Positions 19,601 to 26,638 of a stretch of 64,000 nucleotides of DNA are shown in pieces. The translations under genes were made by a program, and so were the position numbers. Origin of the DNA: Paenibacillus harenae (lineage in GTDB: Bacteria > Bacillota > Bacilli > Paenibacillales > Paenibacillaceae); contig NZ_JAUSST010000009.1 in assembly GCF_030812415.1 (NCBI RefSeq), forward strand, positions 62,001 through 126,000. Reading direction: 5' to 3'. Within the stretch, counting starts at the first letter, position 1; each line of letters starts with the position of its first letter. The notes under the pieces were generated by a model. That model made no database searches, was not told the DNA's origin, and worked only from the letters and a program-made list of their open reading frames with translations.

Positions 19601-19875
19601 GACATTTCGAATTTTCCTTCATGATTAAGCGGGAGCAAGGCGGGCAGGAGAAGCTGATCCGCGGCGTCATTGATCTTGTATTCGAGGAAGAAGACGGCTG
19701 GGTTATTGTGGATTTTAAAACAGACCAATTCGCATTAGAGAACGGGAAGCAATTTGTCGAATTTTATAAGCATCAAGTTATGGCCTATGCGGCCGAATGG
19801 ACGGACACCTTCGGATTTCCGGTGAAGCAGGCGGGACTTTATTTCATCCATCACGACAAATACGTGGAGCTATGA
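16624..19875 (+). CDS. AddA-like UvrD/REP helicase-nuclease
   Basis: 1083 residues with the full set of SF1 helicase motifs: Walker A EAGAGSGKTT (27-36), Ia TFTNKAASEL, Walker B FVDEFQDTDPIQ (near 356), III VGDPKQSIYRFRRAD, IV LTRNFRS, V MNVHRAKGLE and VI LLYVAATRAK. A C-terminal RecB-type nuclease follows: GNTVHRCL, then IDLVFEEEDGWVIVDFKTD near 1015-1035. It is shorter than canonical AddA (about 1,230-1,300 residues). The start is an ATG behind ACGGAGGTGAACGGCC, overlapping the AddB-like gene. Together the pair should form a heterodimeric double-strand-end-processing machine. Whether it is the main AddAB of the cell or a second variant cannot be decided from this window. Confidence 0.88.
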   Translation: MVKQQVDDDQVARERIARDLDVTLLVEAGAGSGKTTSVVGRMIALIKSGSTEVHEIAAITFTNKAASELSSRFRIKLEQELRASNHETEKRRLAQAMARLHEGFIGTIHAFCGRLLRERPIEAKLDPAFREMDQEEDKQFRDDCWDDYLDMLREQGNEHHIDELAEHLIDVEDLRAVYHRVSGYEDIQVHTKATPRPDFDVIRLSLFPLLDEANRYIPTHVPSGGHDELQKLIQQAGKIRLLSSMAHDMNVLTLAKQFDKELKITQKKWSDKEAAKQLLERLHQWQIGILWPFLTRWRAYMHPKLIAFVQPAVKYCRDRRAAEGKLNFQDLLMQTAALLREHREVRAYFAARYTRLFVDEFQDTDPIQAEMMLLLTGTDPKENDWRRQLPRPGSLFIVGDPKQSIYRFRRADISTYNFVKGRVALCGDVLQLTRNFRSVKSIGNYVNYAFESKFAKVEQPSDCQAAFAPMLTQQPNPKGKGAVHGVFTITIPKVDYDRKAVIAELDADRIARYIARACGGELNIQERDSKENPLLRPAIPGDFMILLKHKQFINLYAAKLEQYGVAADTSGSEVLYEEVHTLYQLVQTLGDSSNRIPLLAVLRGMLFGVSDNALYHFRKEAGSLSIYTKTSEEQLTDHAKPVLAVLLKLRGYADVVRELPALAALTHIVHDLGLLPLSAVGRTGALRSGTLLKLLEMVRADSEAASDWSKLTSCLQRLTESRGIEGTSLFAGSGEAVRIMNVHRAKGLEAAIVFLASPCGDTSHDAMEHIDRLSEPPQGHFTISRPKDSNHMEMIGEPAGWERLSERERTFMHAETDRLLYVAATRAKQLLIVSRYPVRPAIDPWSLLASSLSGQQELEDEPFEAVIAPGLAIKSDHRLEEAFENWQAYAAVASQETYQVTSVTALAKGAGSGSGSGYLPRPTDGGGVAFGNTVHRCLQAIGEGMLVEQLPDYCEMVSEQEGLKLEWRGRAMAAIERTIASNLWKRSEQAKQRHFEFSFMIKREQGGQEKLIRGVIDLVFEEEDGWVIVDFKTDQFALENGKQFVEFYKHQVMAYAAEWTDTFGFPVKQAGLYFIHHDKYVEL

Positions 19876-19927
19876 TTAAAAAATTTTCCATAAATTAAGG
19901 AATTGCTAGAAGGTCATTGCCGAAGAT

Positions 19928-19934
19928 TGTCGAA
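19928..19934 (+). promoter_or_regulatory. Possible Spo0A box upstream of the sensor kinase
   Basis: TGTCGAA, an exact seven-base 0A-box core, lies 50 bases upstream of the kinase start. A seven-mer is expected several times by chance in a window this size, so the call rests on its position and on the better site upstream of the neighbouring peptide gene. Confidence 0.35.
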
Positions 19935-19983
19935 CTTTATTTAGAGAAGTATCAATCAATTACCGACATTCTGAGGTGCATGT

Positions 19984-21915
19984 ATGAAGGGTTTGCTTAA
20001 ATATATCGTATTAATCGCGTTCATGTTCACGATATTTTCGTCCGTACTAGTTCATCCCTCCTATGCGCAAGCCAGCCCAGAAGAAAACGATACCATCTTC
20101 ATTAACGAATGGGAAATGAAATGGGAGACCAACCCCGATGCCACGATCGAGGACATTATGTCCGACGAGCAGGCGGGGGGCTGGTTCCCTGTTTCCTATG
20201 GGGAGGATTTGCCGGTTAAACCGGAGGGCATTCATGTTGCTTGGTTAAGATTTAGGATACCCGATGTAAATTTAATTCTTCCCGTGCTCTATTTAAGCAA
20301 ACTAACCGCAAAAAATGTGTTTATTTATGTCGATCAACAACAGGTCTATTCAACAAACAGAAATTATAACTATAACAAAAATGAGATTTTACTCCCCCTG
20401 CAGCTTGATGAAGAGAAAGAATATATTTATTTTAAATTGCAAACAACAAGCGGAGAGTGGCTTGGTTTGAAAGAGCCAGCGATAATCGGGGAATATAAGT
20501 CCTTAAGTAAAAACTACATGAACAGAGGCATATTGGATGTCATATTAGGCGCATCTTTATTATTTGTTGCTCTTACCGCGTTTCTATGCGTCATTTTCCT
20601 CAATAAATCATATCTAGTTAGCTGGTTTTCTTTAAGTACCATTGTATTATCTGTGGGGCTTATGATCTTATCCTATTCCCCTTTTTTGCTTTCGGCGGCA
20701 GGGAGAAACGGCGCGTTATTTTATTACTTGTTTGATATAGCGTCGTCCTTGCTTATGCCGGCCATTTACATTTTTTTTGAAAATATATTTGGGAAAGGCC
20801 CATACGGTATCATAACGAAAATACGAAAAATTCAAATCATTATTGCTTTATTGAATATCGTATTCTCTGTAATAGGTCTCTTTTCGGAGGATATCAAAAA
20901 CGGTTATATGTTAATAGGCTTAATTTTATTTGCTTTATGCGTTGTTATCGGAAATGTCATTTTGGTTGTTTTGCTCATTATGTACTGCACGCGAAATAAT
21001 AAAGACGCTATCATATTAACGGTCGGATTTGGCATGTTTTCAGCTATTGGAGTAACAGAGATTATATGGTACTTTGCTAGAGAGCGAAGTCATGATGTTT
21101 ATTTTTGGAAATGGGGGGTTCTAAGTTTCCTAGCATCGCTCTTAGTTATATTGGTCCGGAGAATCATGGAAAACTACGAGCAAGTTGTAAAGTATTCTAA
21201 ACAGTTAGAGGTTTTCAATAACGAGCTGCAACGGTCGGAGAAAATGGAAATGATCAGTCAGTTAGCGGCCTCTGTGGCCCATGAAGTTCGAAATCCTTTG
21301 CAGGTAACAAGGGGATTTTTGCAACTTCTTGGTCATAGGACTTCTATCGAAAAAGATAAGGGATACATGAATTTAGCGATTGAGGAACTAGATAGAGCTT
21401 CGGAGATTATTACCGATTTTCTCACATTCGCAAAACCGCAAATTGAAAACACTAATATTCTCAACCTGGCAGATGAAATTAATCAAATTGAAGGTATCTT
21501 AGTTCCGCTAGCCACTATGCAAGGAGGAATAATTAAATCGGAAGTAATGCCGGATCTATACGTAAAGGGCAATTCATCCAAATTTAAACAAGCCCTTATC
21601 AATATCATCAAAAATAGTATTGAAGCTTTCAAAAATGATGGCCTAATCGAAATTTATGCGAGTAGGATCGATTCCAATGAAATTATAATTCGAATCAGGG
21701 ATAACGGAGAAGGTATACATGAGTCGGACTTAAAAAGATTAGGGGAGCCCTATTATTCGAAGAAAACAAAAGGTACGGGGCTAGGATTAATGGTAACGTT
21801 TCGTATCATAGAACTCATGGGAGGCCGACTCGAGTACAACAGTGTCATAGGGGAAGGAACGGAAGCTATTATTTATTTGCCGTATATAGATAAAACAATG
21901 CCGAATGCGCAATAA
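19984..21915 (+). CDS. Membrane sensor histidine kinase with extracellular domain and 7TM region
   Basis: 643 residues: signal peptide (1-29), an extracellular beta-rich domain (about 30-180, containing WLRFRIP and NVFIYVDQQ, like 7TMR-DISM extracellular modules), about seven transmembrane helices (183-400), a short coiled coil, then HisKA with phospho-acceptor His at about 433 in VAHEVRNPLQ. The HATPase domain has the N box NIIKNSIEA, G1 DNGEGI and G2 GTGLGLMV. The kinase core resembles sporulation kinases (KinB/KinD type); there is no adjacent response regulator. The gene is clearly more A+T-rich than the addAB-like genes. It converges on the NHLP-leader peptide gene across a shared terminator. 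A role as receptor for that peptide is inference only. Confidence 0.88.
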   Translation: MKGLLKYIVLIAFMFTIFSSVLVHPSYAQASPEENDTIFINEWEMKWETNPDATIEDIMSDEQAGGWFPVSYGEDLPVKPEGIHVAWLRFRIPDVNLILPVLYLSKLTAKNVFIYVDQQQVYSTNRNYNYNKNEILLPLQLDEEKEYIYFKLQTTSGEWLGLKEPAIIGEYKSLSKNYMNRGILDVILGASLLFVALTAFLCVIFLNKSYLVSWFSLSTIVLSVGLMILSYSPFLLSAAGRNGALFYYLFDIASSLLMPAIYIFFENIFGKGPYGIITKIRKIQIIIALLNIVFSVIGLFSEDIKNGYMLIGLILFALCVVIGNVILVVLLIMYCTRNNKDAIILTVGFGMFSAIGVTEIIWYFARERSHDVYFWKWGVLSFLASLLVILVRRIMENYEQVVKYSKQLEVFNNELQRSEKMEMISQLAASVAHEVRNPLQVTRGFLQLLGHRTSIEKDKGYMNLAIEELDRASEIITDFLTFAKPQIENTNILNLADEINQIEGILVPLATMQGGIIKSEVMPDLYVKGNSSKFKQALINIIKNSIEAFKNDGLIEIYASRIDSNEIIIRIRDNGEGIHESDLKRLGEPYYSKKTKGTGLGLMVTFRIIELMGGRLEYNSVIGEGTEAIIYLPYIDKTMPNAQ

Positions 21916-21930
21916 GCATTCGGCATTTGT
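21898..21930. terminator. Terminator hairpin between convergent kinase and peptide genes
   Basis: Eleven-base perfect stem ATGCCGAATGC/GCATTCGGCAT overlapping the kinase stop codon, followed by TTTGT. It may serve both convergent transcripts. Confidence 0.7.
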
Positions 21931-21940
21931 CATGTATCGA

Positions 21941-22198
21941 TTAGTCCCACGTAGGGTAGTCAGCATTTCCTTCTTGTGTAATTGTTTCTTTTGACCGTTC
22001 AACGGGGCTTTGCGGGAGGATGAAATATTTTTTCGAAGAGGTTTCCTCCAATACTTCGACCTCGAACGAATCTGGAATTTCTGTTCCGAAGGCGTCTTTG
22101 ACCGCTGCTTTCGGATTTTCTAGAAGTTTTTTCTTGAATTTAGCGTCTTCCCAAGCTTTTTGAATAATTTGATCCTGCAAGGACTTATGCGCGGACAT
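21941..22198 (-). CDS. NHLP-leader peptide (RiPP precursor) with Trp-containing C-terminal tail
   Basis: 85 residues. Residues 1-62 fit the nitrile-hydratase-like leader peptide (NHLP) family: IIQKAWEDAKFKKKLLENPK, then AFGTEIPDSFEVEVLEET and the closing YFILP. NHLP leaders guide modification of a short C-terminal core. Here the remaining tail of about 20 residues is polar, has no Cys and ends in ADYPTWD with Trp at position 84. No GG cleavage motif or transporter gene is visible. The start ATG sits behind GGAAGGGTGATCGT. It lies 125 bases downstream of the ComQ-like gene on the same strand, with Spo0A-box-like sites in the gap. A prenylated-Trp pheromone analogous to ComX is a plausible but unproven product. 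Confidence 0.85.
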   Translation of the reverse strand: MSAHKSLQDQIIQKAWEDAKFKKKLLENPKAAVKDAFGTEIPDSFEVEVLEETSSKKYFILPQSPVERSKETITQEGNADYPTWD

Positions 22199-22252
22199 AC
22201 GATCACCCTTCCGAATATGTATAAGATTACCATACTCAGTCTATCACGCCTA

Positions 22253-22293
22253 ATCGACAAAATCTACTTTTGTATTTGTATTTTTCGACAAAA
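22253..22293 (-). promoter_or_regulatory. Spo0A-box-like pair upstream of the NHLP peptide gene
   Basis: On the minus strand a perfect TTTTGTCGAAAA lies at 22282-22293, which contains the extended 0A-box consensus TTTGTCRAAAA. A second site TTTTGTCGATT (core TGTCGAT, one mismatch) lies at about 22252-22262. They are roughly 55-95 bases upstream of the peptide start. No convincing -10/-35 pair could be assigned. Confidence 0.55.
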
Positions 22294-22323
22294 AATAGGT
22301 TTATACTACTTGACTTTCTGGAA

Positions 22324-23256
22324 TTAGAGACCTTGATTTTCGAAAAAGTAGTTCAATCCTCCTTTTTTCATCTGTTCGCGATTCAATTCGATAGTTTCAG
22401 ATGTTTGGGTCAAACGATCTAATATATATTGGTTGTAACTTTCTAGTTCAGGAAGCCGTGCATTCAATGAAACTAAATACCGATGCCTGCTGCGAGCGAC
22501 CTCTACATAATCATTCATGCAGCAGCGTACGTAAATATAAGTCTTAACGATATCCTCGGTTACGGGAACCCCCGGCTGGAGGCTCGCTTCGATCATGGCA
22601 ACAAGGCTGTTATAGCTGCCTTCCTGCATATCTTTTTTCCAGTCGACCCAATCGTCCGCCATTTGAAGCGTCATGAGGGCAATATCGACGGCTTCTTCGA
22701 TCGCGGGAATAAGATCGCTTTTCCCTCCCAGCAGAAGTGTTCCCGTGCTGGCGATTTTGACCGGTCCTGCTTTATACGCGATTTGAATCGGATCTATTAC
22801 AAACAGGTTGTTAGCCGATTCATTGACAACGCTGCTAGCCCATACCTTCACATACCTATCGAAGTAGTCCCAGAAGGGCGAATGGGATGGAAATAGGTTT
22901 CGTAATATACGAAGCATCTTCGAGTAGAGAAGATTGCCCAGTGCCAGCTTCTCCTTCACATCCGAAGCCGGACCATCATCCATCACATCGTCTTGAATGA
23001 AGAAGTAGAGCATCAAGTATACGTTCGTTATAGCAAATTGATCGCATTGCTCATTCGTGATTCCGGCGGTGTCTTTCATCCAGTATGGCAGAAGCGTGCA
23101 AATAAAGTTTTGCCCTTTGTCATGCTTCACAGGATGGAATTTATCGGCATAGGCGAGTCCTACCTGATTCAATGGCGCAGGAAACTCGGCAATTGTCTGC
23201 TCGGCAACCGTATATACTTGTGCAAGGCGCTCTTTATATTTATCGTACCATTCCAT
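22324..23256 (-). CDS. Class I isoprenoid-synthase-like protein (ComQ/polyprenyl synthase fold)
   Basis: 310 residues, all-alpha, with two aspartate-rich motifs typical of class I isoprenoid synthases: DDVMDD at 89-94 (context FFIQDDVMDDG) and DDWVD at 201-205 (context MADDWVDWKKD). These would bind the Mg-diphosphate of an allylic substrate. The length is close to ComQ (about 300 residues), the enzyme that prenylates Trp in the ComX pheromone. The overall sequence is not a housekeeping farnesyl or geranylgeranyl synthase (no FARM-type LLxDDxxD or adjacent isoprenoid genes). The start ATG has AGGAG about 11 bases upstream. The downstream neighbour is the Trp-ending NHLP precursor. An alternative is a true terpene cyclase. 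Confidence 0.8.
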   Translation of the reverse strand: MEWYDKYKERLAQVYTVAEQTIAEFPAPLNQVGLAYADKFHPVKHDKGQNFICTLLPYWMKDTAGITNEQCDQFAITNVYLMLYFFIQDDVMDDGPASDVKEKLALGNLLYSKMLRILRNLFPSHSPFWDYFDRYVKVWASSVVNESANNLFVIDPIQIAYKAGPVKIASTGTLLLGGKSDLIPAIEEAVDIALMTLQMADDWVDWKKDMQEGSYNSLVAMIEASLQPGVPVTEDIVKTYIYVRCCMNDYVEVARSRHRYLVSLNARLPELESYNQYILDRLTQTSETIELNREQMKKGGLNYFFENQGL

Positions 23257-23636
23257 CTCTACGCACTCCTATTCTGAACTTTCATCAGTCCGGGGCTAAT
23301 AAAAACTTAATAATCGCATATATATGAAACAAGGGTAATCCGAATCCTCTCTACTATATCAACAATTGCCAAAATGCAACAGTGATCTATCAGGGAAAAA
23401 GAGGAAGCAAATAGGCGAACTGCCAGTTGAGGAAATAGGGATTATCCAGTAAAATAGAGACAGGCTTTCCGAATGGAACATCTGTTAATGCGAGTCCGCT
23501 GTTGCTAACAACTGACACTTACAAAACTGGACTAAGGTCGAGGTAGCTTCTATTACCTGAGCAGGTTTAGGATTTGTTGCTCCTGCATTAAAGTTAATAC
23601 GAGGATAAGAGTTCTTTAATGTGGAGGTTGTACGGC
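23257..23636. other. Intergenic region of about 380 bases, no gene recognised
   Basis: A+T-rich next to the ComQ-like gene. It contains a short palindrome AACTGCCAGTT near 23419. I found no open frame with a ribosome-binding site, no terminator-quality hairpin and no consensus promoter for either flanking gene. Confidence 0.5.
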
Positions 23637-24203
23637 ATGAATAGAGAGTTTGAAATATACGTTCTGTTGACGGATACAGGTACGTTATTCACAAGAACGA
23701 TTAAATGGTTTACTAAGGATCCGATGAATCATGCATCTATAGCATTTGACAGCAACTTGAACGAGGTATATAGTTTCGGCAGGAAAAATCCGAACAATCC
23801 TTTTTTTGGCGGTTTCGTGAAAGAAGATGTGCGAGCCGAATTCTTCGAGCACTCGACTTGCGCCTTATATAGATGTACGATTAGCCAGCACGCCTACCAG
23901 AGCATTCGAACGCAGATCAACTTCATGGATCAGAACCGGGATCAATACAAGTACAATCTGCTTGGCATGTTCGGCGTCATGTTCAATATCGAGATGAAGA
24001 GGGAATATGCCTACTTCTGTTCCCAATTCGTAGCATCCGTCTTCGAGCAAGGAGGCGTGAACTTGGTCGACAAATCGCCTTTGCTCGTTAAACCGGCAGA
24101 CTTGGTCAATACGCCGCTGCTCGAACTCGTCTATCACGGCAAGCTGCATAACTATACAGGCAGCAAGCAACGGCAAGCCGCCGCATCATTTAGAACGGCA
24201 TAA
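23637..24203 (+). CDS. Permuted papain-like (YiiX/NlpC-P60 type) protein
   Basis: 188 residues from the ATG at 23637, which has GGAGG nine bases upstream; an in-frame ATG at 23619 has no such site. The layout is that of circularly permuted papain-like proteins: a conserved His early (residue about 32, MNHASIAF) and a Cys late (about residue 127, YAYFCSQFVASVF), followed by PADLVNTP. Such proteins are amidases or acyl-processing enzymes, but no substrate is indicated. There is no signal peptide. It is a single gene with its own terminator. Confidence 0.72.
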   Translation: MNREFEIYVLLTDTGTLFTRTIKWFTKDPMNHASIAFDSNLNEVYSFGRKNPNNPFFGGFVKEDVRAEFFEHSTCALYRCTISQHAYQSIRTQINFMDQNRDQYKYNLLGMFGVMFNIEMKREYAYFCSQFVASVFEQGGVNLVDKSPLLVKPADLVNTPLLELVYHGKLHNYTGSKQRQAAASFRTA

Positions 24204-24205
24204 CG

Positions 24206-24233
24206 AAGACCTCTGTCCAGGAGGTCTTTTTTT
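24206..24233 (+). terminator. Rho-independent terminator
   Basis: Stem AAGACCTC/GAGGTCTT with a seven-base loop, then TTTTT. Confidence 0.85.
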
Positions 24234-24266
24234 CTATTGACCCACATATCGAGGAGGCGTACAGGG

Positions 24267-25346
24267 ATGTCATTCATTACTTTCGGAATTATCGGAGCAG
24301 GCTGGAGGGCCGAGTTTTATTTGAGAATCGCGCAAGCGCTCCCTCGGCAGTTCCGCGTACATACGATGCTTGTTAGGGACAAGGATAAGGCATTAGCCAT
24401 GGAGCAAAAATGGGGCGTTCATACCGTAGGTTCCGTCGAGCAATTCGTAGCGGAAGCCCAAAAGCATTTTCAGTTCGCGGTCGTATCCGTGCCCCGTACG
24501 GCAGCGCCCGCTATTATCGAAGAGCTGGCTGTTCAGGGTATTCCGGTACTGGCGGAGACGCCTCCGGCTTCCGATCTGAATTCGCTTACGGCTTTATTAG
24601 AATCCATTCCGCGGACTGCCAAGGTAGAAGTAGCTGAGCAGTACCTGTATCAGCCGATGCACGCAGCACGAATCCATTTGGCCCGTTCAGGAAAGCTTGG
24701 GGAGATTAGCCATGTGCAAGTATCCGCCGCCCATGATTATCATGGCATTAGCTTGATCCGACAACTGCTTGGCATCGGCAACGAGCCGGCGGTCATCCAG
24801 GGTGAGAGATTCACGGCGCCGATGATGCGAAGCGGAGGCAGAGACGGAGACCCTTCGGATGGCAAGATGATCTCGTCCGAGCAAACCATTGCGACACTTC
24901 GATTTGGGGACAAGCTGGCGGTATATGATTTTACGAGAGAGCAATATTTTTCATGGATTCGTCGTGATCGCATTCTCGTTCGTGGAAGCAAAGGCGAGAT
25001 CGTTGGCACGGAAGCTGCTTATATGCTTGACTATACGACACCGATTTATACGGAGCTGCGCCGCGTCGATACCGGACATAACGGCAACCTGGAGGGTTAC
25101 TACCATCGCGGCATCATCGCGGGGGATGAGTGGTTGTATCGCAATCCGTTCGCTCCGGCTCGATTGACCGATGACGAGATTGCCGTTGCCACATCGCTGC
25201 TCCATATGGGCCAATATGCCGCCCATATGCGGCCTTCCTTCTATAGTTTGGCCGAAGCGTCGCAAGATCATTACTTGGCGCTTACGATGCAGAAGGCGGT
25301 AGCGACGGGGCAGACGGTGACATGTTCAAAGCAACCCAACCTGTAG
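24267..25346 (+). CDS. Gfo/Idh/MocA family oxidoreductase
   Basis: 359 residues from the ATG at 24267 (GAGGAGG nine bases upstream). An N-terminal NAD(P)-binding Rossmann fold starts at GIIGAGWRAEFYLR, with the PVLAETPPAS stretch corresponding to the EKP motif of the family (Glu kept, Lys replaced by Thr). A C-terminal alpha/beta domain with the region VAEQYLYQPMHAAR follows. The loss of the usual EKP lysine is noteworthy because that Lys contributes to catalysis. The substrate is probably a sugar or inositol derivative, not assignable. It is a single gene followed by a terminator. Confidence 0.85.
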   Translation: MSFITFGIIGAGWRAEFYLRIAQALPRQFRVHTMLVRDKDKALAMEQKWGVHTVGSVEQFVAEAQKHFQFAVVSVPRTAAPAIIEELAVQGIPVLAETPPASDLNSLTALLESIPRTAKVEVAEQYLYQPMHAARIHLARSGKLGEISHVQVSAAHDYHGISLIRQLLGIGNEPAVIQGERFTAPMMRSGGRDGDPSDGKMISSEQTIATLRFGDKLAVYDFTREQYFSWIRRDRILVRGSKGEIVGTEAAYMLDYTTPIYTELRRVDTGHNGNLEGYYHRGIIAGDEWLYRNPFAPARLTDDEIAVATSLLHMGQYAAHMRPSFYSLAEASQDHYLALTMQKAVATGQTVTCSKQPNL

Positions 25347-25391
25347 CATAGGGCAAATATGTCGGTTTGCGGGAATATGAAATGAAGGAAT

Positions 25392-25438
25392 AGCCGCTTT
25401 CTCCTCATCTTCGGATAATGGAGGAGCGGCTTTTTTTG
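25392..25438 (+). terminator. Rho-independent terminator
   Basis: AGCCGCT...CTCC pairs with GGAG..CGGCT across a small bulge, then TTTTTTTG. Confidence 0.7.
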
Positions 25439-25597
25439 TATGCGTTAAGTACAACGCTTAAAGCTGCTCCGCTAATTCAATTTAACTGCTATAATGAAAT
25501 GGCTCGCGAGTCAGGTATGGTAAGCGGCGGTAATTCGCAGGATAATAGGTAGGATACGATAGGTACGACGATTACGACCCAGAATGGAGCTGCGACG

Positions 25598-26611
25598 ATG
25601 AAAAGAATTCTCGTCATTTACGGACTTTTGATAGTTACTTTCATGCTGTTCATGTTTTATAGCCAAAACAACGGATTCCGCAACACCGCAGCCAATCCGT
25701 GGGATGAGATGGATGAAGGACTGCGCGGCACAATCGACGAGAAGTACGTCATGGTGACGTTCCTCTCCGGCATCGAGTATTGGAAGACGGCGATCAAAGG
25801 GTTCGAGGACGCTGCCGAGGCGCTGAACGTATCGGTGGAATACAGAGGAGCTACGCAATATGACGTGAATGAACAGGTAACCGTGCTGGAGCAGGTTATC
25901 GCGAAGAAGCCGGCAGGCATCGCGTTGACCGTAATGAACGCCGAGGCGCTAACCGGATCGATCAATAAAGCGGTTGAGGCGGGTATTCCAGTCGTACTAT
26001 TCGACTCGGGGGCCGAGCTTAGCAAGGCGTATTCCTTCCTGGCCACCGACAATTACAATGCGGGCGTTACGGCTGCGAACAAGATGGCCGAGCTTATCGG
26101 CGGCAAAGGCAAGGTCGGCGTCATTACGCTGCCGAAGCAATTAAACCATCAGGAGCGAACGATCGGCTTCCAAGAGACAATAAATAGGCAATATCCGCAG
26201 ATCGAAGTCGTGGCGATCAAGGACGGCAAAGGCGATCAGCTCCTCTCGGGCAAGGTGGCCGAAGAAATGTACAGGGAGCATCCCGATCTGCAAGGCTTTT
26301 TCGTGACGGAGGCAAACGGCGGCGTTGGGGTAGGCAAGCTGTTCGAGGCCAATCAGAACATGAAGATCATCAGCTTCGATATCGATAAAGGAACGCTGGA
26401 TATGGTGCGCAATGGAACAATCTCGGCGACGCTGGCGCAGGGCACTTGGAATATGGGCTATTGGTCGATGCAATTCCTATTCCATCTGCATCACAACATG
26501 ACGGAGCAGAGCGCGACGGACGTACCGGGAGGCTTGCCGCTGCCAAAGTATGTCGATACGGGCATTACGGTCGTGACGAAGGAAAACGTGGACAGCTTCT
26601 ATGCGAAATAA
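25598..26611 (+). CDS. Membrane-anchored sugar-binding protein, likely sensor partner of the kinase
   Basis: 337 residues. An uncleaved N-terminal membrane segment (IYGLLIVTFMLFMFYS) with no lipobox Cys is followed by a type I periplasmic-binding-protein fold of the ribose/galactose-binding class (MVTFLSGIEYWKTAIKGFED, PVVLFDSG, SFLATDNYNAG, ISFDIDKGTLDMV). It is followed 27 bases later by a two-component kinase and regulator, and a second, lipidated binding protein with the real transporter lies downstream. This order matches sensing systems in which an ABC-type binding protein works with a YesM/LytS-type kinase (for example XylFII-LytS in clostridia), so a signalling role is more likely than transport. 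Confidence 0.82.
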   Translation: MKRILVIYGLLIVTFMLFMFYSQNNGFRNTAANPWDEMDEGLRGTIDEKYVMVTFLSGIEYWKTAIKGFEDAAEALNVSVEYRGATQYDVNEQVTVLEQVIAKKPAGIALTVMNAEALTGSINKAVEAGIPVVLFDSGAELSKAYSFLATDNYNAGVTAANKMAELIGGKGKVGVITLPKQLNHQERTIGFQETINRQYPQIEVVAIKDGKGDQLLSGKVAEEMYREHPDLQGFFVTEANGGVGVGKLFEANQNMKIISFDIDKGTLDMVRNGTISATLAQGTWNMGYWSMQFLFHLHHNMTEQSATDVPGGLPLPKYVDTGITVVTKENVDSFYAK

Positions 26612-26638
26612 CAGGGCTGCGTCTGAGGAAATGAGGGG

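Noticed and set aside
19757..19763. Another TGTCGAA (0A-box core) near the end of the AddA-like gene
   Set aside because: Inside coding sequence, far from any start; treated as a chance match and a reminder that the seven-base core alone is weak evidence.
23257..23636. Suspected insertion-sequence remnant in the 380-base gap
   Set aside because: No transposase fragment, terminal inverted repeats or target duplication could be seen.
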